Source of the DNA: Macrocybe gigantea
Lineage: Eukaryota; Basidiomycota; Agaricomycetes; Agaricales; Callistosporiaceae
Reading direction: 5' to 3'
Length of the DNA stretch: 35,801 nt
Assembly (NCBI GenBank): GCA_011319805.1
Contig: SJRY01000207.1
Location: 1 to 35,801, forward strand
A model generated the notes under the pieces. It searched no databases, was not told the origin of the DNA, and worked only from the letters and a program-made list of their open reading frames with translations. Shown here one piece after another: positions 22,953 through 32,065 of the stretch. The translations under genes were made by a program, and so were the position numbers. Within the stretch, counting starts at the first letter, position 1. Every line of letters begins with the position of its first letter.

Positions 22953-24546
22953 ATGGCCACCGCTGCAACACTCAATCTCGAAGATGCTCAGAAAACCCTT
23001 GATAGATGGCAAACCAAGGGCCCGTCTGACGAGGAGCAAATCAAATTCGCTGAGGCGGCCAGCAAAGAGCTGACTGACGAGGAGCAGGTCAAGAAATTCG
23101 AAGAAAACGTCCAGCAGGTCGGCGTCTGGGCCATCGAGATCGACAAGGCATTTGACAGTGTGAAACGAGGTTTTGAAGAAATGGTCAGGAAATATGGAAA
23201 GGACTTCCCCGAGCTTTCCGGATACAGTGGCCAATGGGCAGCATTCAAGACCGTAAGTCTTCCTTGTTGGTCCTGTTGCGCGTATATCTGATACGATCGT
23301 CTGCAAGCGCTGGGTGAAGCATCTTTGGCTCTCACGCGATGTAGCATCCGAACACATTGCGATTCTCAGGCGTGAGTCATCCGCCTTGTATTTTGAGTTC
23401 GTAAAGCTGATTAGAACAATCGCAGGCTTCGACAAAGTTTTCCTGGACATGGTGCAAAACATCAAGACTGATGCCGACAGGCTCGAAGTGATTGAAGAAT
23501 TAAAGCAATTCATAGTATGTTTACGTCGTTGTTATCGTTCATCACTACGATATTCTGCCTTTCCCGCAGGATGAAAAACATGACCGATCGGTCGAAATGT
23601 CGCAAGGCTTTTTGGATCTCAAACGCGACATTGAAGGCTTTGTAAAGAGATTTGACCAATACATCATTGACAAAGGAGTGGAGCTCGAAGAGTTGGCGAA
23701 GAAGCTGAAACGCGAAATCGACGGTCTACAGGCAGAAATCGAAGGGTACGTGACATCTTGTTTGATAGTTATTTGCTCTAACCACAGGGGTTACAGCTTG
23801 GACAAAAAGGTCTGGTGTCACCAATTTTAGATCACTGAATATCCCCTGAGCGATTCTCCAAATTAGATTAAAGATGCTGAAATAGCACTCGCTGTGACTG
23901 GCGGACTACTCAGTGTACGTCCACCGTAGTCTGAAGCTCAATCCGGGTTCAAACGATTTTGATCGGTTTCTCTGTAAGATCCTCGGCCTGATTGTCTCTG
24001 GCTCCGTCCTTGCCGCATTCCAGGCAGAACGCAGGAGTGAGTTAATCGTGATTGACCAACAGCACTCACTTGATCATATTTACACTCAATTTAGAGAAGC
24101 AGGGGGAGCTGGACGACAAAAAGAAAGCTCTTGAAGATGTTAATCGGAAACAGAAGGCGCTTGCGCAGCTCAAGTCAGACTTTGACGGTCTGAAGCCGGA
24201 TATCGTCTTGATTTGCGAAAAGCTCGTTCTGTTCGGTGAAATATGGTCTTCCGTGCGTATCCCTTTTAACCTAAACTGGCTCGCTGTCATCAGCTGAGGG
24301 ACATGTTGTTAGGTGCGCAGCCAGAGCGTGCAGTTCCGCGCGCACATCGAAGGTGGGATGCAAGCGCTCGGCAACCTGGTAAGGCTTGAGCATCGTTCGT
24401 CTAAAACGGTGTTTTCTGATGAAACGTTGTCGCAGAGGTTCAAGAGAGAAGTTCAGCTCGCTAGAGACGTGTGCCTTCCCCTGATGCGCGGTCTGTCGAG
24501 ATACGCGACCGAAATCGAACAATCGGGTATTCCCAAGCCGTCATAA
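22953..24546 (+). CDS. cluster gene B: putative ClyA/HBL-like alpha-helical pore-forming-type protein
   Basis: Ten exons: 22953-23252, 23308-23371, 23426-23514, 23570-23745, 23797-23809, 23867-23914, 23979-24036, 24095-24252, 24313-24378 and 24436-24546; 360 residues, open throughout, all introns GT-AG. The first nine exon lengths (300, 64, 89, 176, 13, 48, 58, 158, 66) equal those of gene A. It is the closest relative of A: both share WVKHLWLSRDVA-type and LFGEIWSSV segments. The two hydrophobic stretches are LAVTGGLL and ILGLIVSGSVLAAF; before and after them are long Lys/Glu-rich amphipathic helices. The protein ends in EQSGIPKPS. No signal peptide, so any export would be non-classical or by cell lysis, as for several fungal pore-formers. 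The functional class is inferred from architecture. Confidence 0.72.
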
Positions 24547-26101
24547 TTGACTTCAACGGAGGGAATCTCTTGGAAGAATCAATTGTTGTAATTTCGTATA
24601 CCTGTATATTCTGCAGGCTTCTCCGTCGTTGTAGCGACATTGTAATACTAGTCTGCCCGACACGTCAATAACTGCCCTTTCCATGATCGCATAGAGAGAA
24701 GCCCATCATTGTATGAGTAGCCCCTCGGCACGAAATAATCTCAACCAAGCGAACTGAAAGATCCGAAACAATCCTTCGGATGGGCATATTCATCTCACCG
24801 ATTAGAATGACAGTTCACGAGCTTGAACTAAAGACGCCGTTGCGTTTGGGCAGCAGCCGCAGCAAGGTCAACCAGACGGAAGCGAAGAATCTCGCCACTG
24901 TGGAGCTAAATTCAACTTCAATTCAACCAAATCGATCCTCCCAGGAAAAAGTCACCAGAATTATCGACGAATGAGAAGAACACTAGATGAGGGTCCTGAA
25001 TGCATGCGTAGAACGTGACAGAATGTGAAGGCGGCCCAGAACACTGCCTTCCCTCTCGATCCAAGCTCATGTCTCTAACCCTCCTTCGATAGCACAAAGA
25101 AAGAAAAGAAGGCCTAAACAGGGACCTATTGAGTATTTTGAAGCTACTCGAAACACGTTGTAGAGCAGGTTGGATAGTTTGGCAAGTCTCAAGCTCAGGG
25201 GATTGATTGCTGATAGTGTCAGCCCAGAACGCTAGGAAAAGAATGGAAATAGAAGCACTTCTGTTTCCATTCTTTCTGTCACATCCTAATCTTGCCATTC
25301 ACCAAGCACGCCCCACGGAATACATATTTCACCGGGTCCCTAATATGACGAGTGGAGTCGATATACCCCGAAATGACTGGAATTTCAATGAAACACTTTT
25401 GTTGGGATAGCCAGGGTCAGTCTATTTTCTTCTTGTTTGCCATCGATACTCGATGCATGGTTCCCCCCTCGAGAACAGTTCAGAATAGAAGACAATCTTT
25501 GATTTTAGCAGCGGAGACTGTCCCTTGAAGCTGGGTTTTTCAGCTAGGGACACGAAGTTGGACGTTGCTCTCTCCGACTGTGTCTGTCGTTCGAATTAGG
25601 TGGGCAGCCTTGCGCGATTTCACGTCAGGGCCGAACGAGCTGCCTTAGCCCATATTGGAGGCAAAATCACAAGGAAAGGGACAATCTTCAACAAGGGTGG
25701 ATTGCAGTCCATAGGCTTCAACAGCACTAGGCAACGTTCGGTGAATGTGCATTATTCATGTCGATAAATGATCGAGCACGCTTCGGTCATTCTCAGTGCG
25801 TCCTGATTGATGCAACGATGAACGACACGCATCTAATCAATCCTAGAAACGGGCTTGAAATGTCCCTCGGAATCTTCTGTTCGGCAGACTGGACGTTTCG
25901 ATTTGAAAACATTCGTGACCGTCAGGATCGACGAACCTCGGGGATTGATCTGACATCCATACTTTCCGCGTGGTATCACAGAACTCGTTAAAACCAGGCC
26001 ATGAGGTTGGCACTTTGGCGACAACGCGAATTGTGATGATCTTGAAGAAAAGCAAGGTCCCAGGGGGTATTCGCAGTGTCGCGTATAACGCCTCGTGTCA
26101 A
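24547..26101. other. intergenic region inside the cluster
   Basis: 1.6 kb between B and C. Short open frames on both strands show no family resemblance to the cluster genes or to anything else I recognise. Confidence 0.4.
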
Positions 26102-26109
26102 CATAAAAG
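26102..26109 (+). promoter_or_regulatory. TATA-like box of cluster gene C
   Basis: CATAAAAG, 77 bases upstream of the ATG at 26179. Confidence 0.45.
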
Positions 26110-26178
26110 AGAAGGGCGCGGATGACTTTGCTTCAGCGTTGAAGTCCTACTCCAATTCTTCAGCTTAATTTCCGTCAG

Positions 26179-27756
26179 ATGTCTTCCACCACTCTTCCAT
26201 CTTACGAGGAGGCCGTCGCAGAGGCAAAACGTTTGGCCTCTCAACCTATCTCCAAGGAGGAGAAAATCCGCTACGCGGAAGGAGCCATTGCGGCGCTTGA
26301 AGACGATGAACGCGTCAAGGAATTTGAGAACAACATCAAGGAGATTGGCACGACCGCCTTACAGATCGACCAGGCCTTCGATCGTGTCAACCGCGGATTC
26401 AAGGAGATGGTCGATAAGCACGGCAAAGATTTTCCGGAGGTCGCCTCCTACAAACGGGAGTGGGAGGGATACAAGGAGGTAAAACAATTTCTGCGTACTT
26501 TTTTGCGTCAGTGCCTTTACACCGTTTCCAGCGCTGGGTTAAGTATCTCTGGGCGTCTAGGGATGTAGCATCCAAAACGAGTGCGGTCCTCAAACGTATG
26601 TCCAGTCATTCCGCCAATCTCTGTTTTAATCGTAACCTCTTGTAGGATACGACCAAGTTTTCCTGTACATGATCGACAACATCCAGTCGGATAGTGATCG
26701 TAAAGAGACTATCAGGGAGCTGAAGAGTTTCAGCGTATGTTCGAACCATGTAAATATTACGGTACACTCACTTCACTTTATATGGCTTTTGTCAATAGGA
26801 AGAACGGCATGAGGAAGCCGGGAAAATGGCCGACAACTTTAAAGTTCTGGAGCAAGACGTCAAATCGTTTGGAGCGAGATTCGAAACTTACCTTCAACAG
26901 AAGAAGGTGGAATTGGAACAAGCGGCAGAAAGGCTCAAGAGTGATATGGAGAAACTTGAAGGCGAAATCAAAGAGTGTGTCCTGGCTTTTCCATCGGATC
27001 ATGATAGTAACTGATTATCGGTTCTAGCTGGAATGCGCAGGTGGATAGTCCACACAGAGAGCATTGACATTCTCTAATCGCATCGGTGTTAGATTGCTGC
27101 TGGTCTTCTAGCGATGGGCGCCTCCTTGGCAATCGGTGTAGGAGCAGCAGTAACCGATTGCATGCCAAACAGAATCTGACGTTCTTCTGCAGTTTTGGGC
27201 ACTGATCATAACAGGCACGGCAGTCGCAGCATTCATAATCGCACGAATCCGTGAGTGGCTCGTTCTGTCGACGCTAAAAACATTCTAAGCAGGGTTCCGC
27301 CAACGTCGTCAGTCGCGCAAAAGAAGCTCAACGCCAAGAAGGCCGAGCTCGCAGAGGTCAACCGCAAGCAGAGGGCACTGGCGGAGCTACAGACCACGTT
27401 CGACGGTCTGAAGCCAGACATTACGCTCATCTGTGAAAAGCTGATTATATTCGGCAAGATCTGGGACTTTGTACGTCCTCTTCCATGTTCCGTCGGTTGA
27501 TCATGGTTTTGTGAACGTCGACGTCCAGGTCAGCTCCCAGTCCAAGGAATTCGGTGAACATCTCGAGCGGGGGATGGAGGCCATCAACGACAAGGTGAGA
27601 ACCAGGAGCTGTACGGCGAAAGAATAAGGGATTGAGCAACATTCGCAGGAGTTCCGTCTTCAGGTCAAGCTTGCCCGAAAGACGTGCACACCTCTCCGAA
27701 TCGGCCTTGCGAAGTATGCCACCGAAATCGACAACTCTCACCTTCCCAAGCCTTGA
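26179..27756 (+). CDS. cluster gene C: divergent putative ClyA/HBL-like alpha-helical pore-forming-type protein
   Basis: Ten exons: 26179-26478, 26532-26595, 26646-26734, 26799-26974, 27028-27040, 27093-27149, 27193-27250, 27313-27470, 27529-27594 and 27649-27756; 362 residues, open throughout, all introns GT-AG. The exon plan is that of A and B except that exon 6 is 57 nt rather than 48. The protein is more diverged than A and B are from each other. Its two hydrophobic segments are longer and more apolar (LLAMGASLAIGVGAA and LIITGTAVAAFIIA). Marks kept are the Arg-Trp start of exon 2, FDGLKPDI.LICEKL and the terminal DNSHLPKP. Exon 8 has two candidate acceptors, 27293 and 27313; only the latter keeps the frame and the 158-nt length. 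Function is inferred as for A and B. Confidence 0.7.
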
Positions 27757-28456
27757 TAGGAGGGAACGGGTGTTAGGCAGTGAAACATAAGTCGTACTAC
27801 TATCTCAGCGCTGTATCAACACAAATAATACATGATGCGAGTCCGGTCGCCGCGATAGACTGTGCAAGGATTCTTCTTTCACACCATGATTTAGATTTGA
27901 GGGAATGATTTAGTCAAAGCTTGGCCTTGTCGGAACGGAAAGCTATTCGCACTGAAGAAGAAACAGTGATATCGTCCGATGGAAAGACACTACACGTGCG
28001 CCTCTAGGAGCAGCGGCTCCGACACCCTGGCTATTCCGGAGGTCTTTCAAGAGGCCAAGCTATGTGGGAAAGGCTCCGCGTCAGTACGTCGGTCTGAGAG
28101 GAAGAGTAAAAACGAAATACGGGTGCATGACGAATACTAGTAATAATCCATTGGTGCTCGAGCAAGCTGTTGCTGCAAGCGTATTGTACACGGTTCGGTA
28201 TAATCGTACATGAAAATAATACATCGGGAAGGCATCTCCAACATTCCGAGTGCATGACGGTGTGCGTCAATATACCTGGAATGCCAGCTAGTTAGGCTAT
28301 GACGGAGTCAGTACAGTAGGAAAAAAGGTAGAGAATGACTCACGGCGCTGTACATACACTGTTTGCAGCGATAACATCGTCTCATCAAGACATAAAAAGA
28401 TCAGCCGGCATGAGTTGGCAAAAAAAAAAAATAATGTGGAACAAGACAAGGGTTTT
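27757..28456. other. convergent intergenic region
   Basis: 0.7 kb between the stops of cluster gene C (+) and F-box-like gene 2 (-). No supported gene. Confidence 0.4.
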
Positions 28457-29808
28457 CTAGGCCGACGACCACGTGAGATCGTATTGCGGGTACTGGTGGG
28501 GGTCGATCTGGGAATGCCACTCTCCTATTGCGCTGTTGGTGTTCACGTCGGTGCCAGGCGAGGCGCGCACGATGTAAGTCCAGCGAAATTTCGTGGCCTG
28601 TATCCAGAACACGACCTGGCGCAGCGTCGGACGATACGTCTTGAGTTCGGCCGCCAGAGCGCGTTGGGCGGGCAGCGCCGCGTGCGGGTTCCACCTCGTC
28701 ACGTCGAGGTGTATAGAGCGGAGGTTCTGCAGCTGCATAAGCGATTTGTAGAATTTGTGACGCTATGCACGGCGAACGGTGAGCAAACGAGAAAAGAGTC
28801 CGAACGTTTGGGGCCAACGCACGTTGACCATCGGGAACATCAGCAGTCCCAAATGCCTGATGTGTTCGCATTTCAGCGCGACGATTTCCAAGAACCTGTT
28901 GACGACTTCCTCTGGGAGATCCAAGATGCTCAGGCCCTTCAACATGCGGCCGCCCCTGTCCAACCCGACATGCACGACGTCCAAAAACCGCTGAACGCCC
29001 AACCCGACCAAGACCTCCCTGTCGACGCACAGCTGAACGTTCGTCATCCGATTCTTGCGCAAGCGGCCCGCATCCGGCGCCACGCGGGCAGCACCGGCAA
29101 CCGCGTCTCGCACGAATAGCTGCATTCCGATCATAAACGTGCCATCAAAGACGCGCAGGTCGGGCAGAGAGTCCGGGGAGACGACGTGTCGCCTGTTGAG
29201 GTCGTCCAGCTGGTCAAAGATCTGCAGGGTCGCGAGCTGGTTTTGGGATCCCAAGAATCTGACGATGTGCTCGTCCCAGGTGAAGCGCAGCCTGGCCTCG
29301 ACGAGCTGGAACCTGAACGCGGTCCGCTCTTCCGGCGCGTCGCCCATGTCCGAATCTGAATCTGCGCCGTCGGCGTGCGAGGGTGCGAGGACCCAGCTGT
29401 TGGCGAAAACGGGGTCGTAGAGGATGAGCTGTTTCAGGTTGACCATCCTCACGAGCGCCTGTCGGACGCGGGTCCAAAACGCGGGCGTGAGCATCTGCAA
29501 ATTCGCCGCGTGCCTCCTCGCACCGGTGCCGGCGGAGGACGACGAGGACGAGGACGTCTCGAGCGTGAACCAGAACCCCTGAGCGTACGACGCGAGCAGC
29601 GCGCCTCTCGGGGACCGAACGAGCGTCTCGCAGGCCAGAAGGGCTCTAGCCGGATCGAAGAACGTGAGGAATTCGTATAGCTTGGGTTCCGTCTCTCGCT
29701 GAAAAGCTCTGCACGTCAGCGTGAGGGAGTGCAGGTCCGAGTGATTCGAAGCTGGGGGCGGGGCATAAAGTGCACGATGCGGCGGCAAATTTCTGGCGAG
29801 AGCGACAT
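28457..29808 (-). CDS. F-box-like / LRR-type hypothetical protein 2 (one apparent frameshift)
   Basis: Two exons on the minus strand, 29808-28823 and 28762-28457, with a 60-nt GT-AG intron (GTGCGT). The start at 29808 gives MSLSPEICRRIVHFMPRP, an F-box-like first helix, but the frame must change by one base in a C5 run near 29768 to reach SDLHSLTLTCRAFQRETEPKLYEFL, the rest of that motif. After it come leucine-rich segments (LVRMVNLKQLIL, LKGLSILDL), a Ser-rich loop, and AFRFQLVEARLRFTWDEHIVRFL, which parallels the first F-box-like gene. The last exon (KFYKSLMQLQNLRSIHLDV...) aligns with the last exon of that gene at the same intron site. About 430 residues. A ubiquitin-ligase adaptor role is inference from the F-box resemblance. 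Confidence 0.7.
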
Positions 29809-30343
29809 TCTCGATGTGCTATAGATTTTGATTCTTTTTTTTTTTTGTGTGTTGGACCGGTTGGCTGCGTCAACGCGAACGGTGTGTTTACCGAGTTTAA
29901 GCGTTCCTTGCATCGTTGGATATCCAAGGACTTACCAGCCTAGAAGATCGAAAAAAGCGACGCGTCACCAACGAGCGTCAACCGTGCCTTCACCAAAACG
30001 CACTGTTGTATGATACTTTTTTCAAGACCGCAGCCGCGATAAAGGAAGAATAATGTTCGAGGTCATGCAGAGAGCTGTAGCTAACCCTAGTCTGGGGTCC
30101 GCCCGATAAGACGGGGCTTCGGCAAAAGGAAAAAAAAAAAAAAAACTTGACAAGGGACGCCCTTTCAGAGACTTAGACCGAAACTCGCCAACTTGATACC
30201 CTTTCCTCTCTTCTGTTGCCTGCTCTTCTCTGTCTTTTGCCGTTCGAGGAGCTAAACGAAAGAACAGGGGGGACCGTTGAAACCGAAGACTTTTGTGCAC
30301 CTGAATCGGAAGACAGCGCCATTCGTTGATTCGCTGCGAAACG
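29809..30343. other. divergent promoter region, F-box-like 2 and EB1
   Basis: Head-to-head spacer with a T run at about 29838-29847 and a 15-base A run near 30130. Just before the EB1 start is a pyrimidine-rich stretch (30185-30240). No gene is seen. Confidence 0.45.
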
Positions 30344-31558
30344 ATGAGCGGGTCCAGGACAGATCTTTTGGCTTGGCTGAACGAGCTGCTTCAGATCAAC
30401 TACACGAAGATTGAGCAGTGTGGAAGCGGGGCGGCGTACTGTCAGATCCTCGACTCTATCTACGGTGAGCGTTTCAGCTGTTCTGGGCCGGCCCCCCGCC
30501 TTTCTTTCGTTGACGAATTTGTGCTCTTTCGATTTGTCTGTTCTAACCGCCTACTGTGTATCAAACGAAAACATTTCAATCGCCTTTTTCTGTGGCGACG
30601 CGTGCGTTCTTCCGGGGTGGCGGCTGTGGTGGCGCTCATGATCCCGAAACATCGCGTCGGTCGACAAAGGCGATATCCCCATGAACCGCGTCAAGATGAA
30701 CGCTCGACACGAATACGAGTTTATCGCCAACTACAAAGTGATGCAGAACGTTTTCAAAGCGAAAAAGATCGACAAAGCGAGTCTTATTCCACTATTCATT
30801 ATTATTCTGATTATTTTTGGCGCTGTCGAGCTGACGGTTGGATAACGAATAAAAGCCTATACCTGTGGAAAAGCTGGTGAAATGCAGGATGCAGTACGTC
30901 CGATCATCGCTTCCATCATGCCCTAACCAGAAGCGCAAAACAAAAAAAAACGCCAGGGACAACCTCGAGTTCTTGCAATGGATGAAACGTTTCTGGGACG
31001 CCAACTACGGCGGACAAGGCTACGACGCCGTCGCGAGGCGCAAAGGCGCTCCGATCGAAGCTCCGGCGACGATCGCGCCTCTCGCTACGGGTCGCGGGTC
31101 GGCGACGCTCGGCGTGTCCAGCAGCGGCTCCGGCGTCGGACGATCGGGCGGCCGGACGCCTGTGACGGGCCATCGATCGGGGTCTGCCCAGCCGAACGAG
31201 GCCGTGCAGCAGCTGCAGGCGCAGGTGAAAGAGCTGTCTGGGCATTTGGAGGGACTGGAGAAGGAGAGGGATTTTTATTTTGAGAAGGTTCGTGTTGAAG
31301 CTTGATGGAGTTTTTAGTTTGTTGACGACTTTGGATCAGCTGCGCGATATCGAGATTATGGTTCAACAACAGATGGAGGTGCTTGAAACAGAAGGAAAGG
31401 AAGATGTGACGTTGAAGAAGATTCAAGAGATCCTTTATTCTACAGAGGTAAACCCGCCACCGCTTTCTCTCCCGCTCGAAAAGTCTTGATCATCTCAATA
31501 GGAAGGGTTCGAAGTGCCGGAGAACGCTGCTCCCGTGGACGAGGAAGAAACGTTCTAG
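30344..31558 (+). CDS. EB1-family microtubule plus-end protein (Bim1/Mal3 type)
   Basis: Six exons: 30344-30464, 30670-30776, 30856-30893, 30957-31287, 31340-31447 and 31502-31558; 253 residues, open throughout. An N-terminal calponin-homology domain covers about residues 1-110: [56 protein letters not shown], then [19 protein letters not shown] Gly/Ser/Ala-rich linker follows, then the EB-homology coiled coil ([26 protein letters not shown]), and an acidic tail ending DEEETF, close to the EEY/F end that CAP-Gly proteins bind. The family tracks growing microtubule ends and recruits other tip proteins. Intron 2 (30777-30855) is GC-AG with donor GCGAGT; its frame and the conserved DK|PIPVEKL junction leave no good GT alternative. 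The frame is clean, unlike the chitin synthase next to it. Confidence 0.93.
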
Positions 31559-32065
31559 AAGCCGTTTGTCCTTTTTGCGGCTCATCCCACCGCGCTCTTT
31601 GTATGTCTATAGGCTCCTTTTACTTTCAATTGCATACACCTACACGCTACGTAGCAGCGGACGGACATTCGAACGTGTCGGTCGCCATCTGAATATCTCA
31701 TTCCTTTTAGTCTTTGTAATGCTTCAGTCCTTCTTCTCCGTTCAATCCGTTGGTACAACAAAGAGACCTTATTTGGCCCTGTGTTGCTGCGCGTAGTTTG
31801 GTTGCGCAGTTTGACAGAGCGCTGACGTAACACAAAAATGGACCAACAGAGAGGGACGCCAAGACGCCCGAAATGGCTGTGTTTATTGAAAAAACAAAAA
31901 ATAAGGCACAGCTCGTCGTCCGTCGTCCAGCTAACTGCCTCATCCTGCCAATTTTTTTTTCTTTCAGGTTTTCGTCTTTCCGCAGCAACGTTTTAGCAGA
32001 AGCCTTTTGTTTGTTATTTGAAAGCTTCTCTGTTTTTCGCTCGTTTTTCTCAGACTTGTGTGTCC
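31559..32065. other. spacer between EB1 and chitin synthase
   Basis: Holds the EB1 3' end and the promoter and leader of the chitin synthase. It has T- and CT-rich stretches near 31952-31975. No gene is seen. Confidence 0.45.

Noticed and set aside
28401..29119. Long open frames on both strands over F-box-like gene 2
   Set aside because: Shadows in other registers of the minus-strand gene; the leucine-rich pattern and the paralogue fix the real frame.
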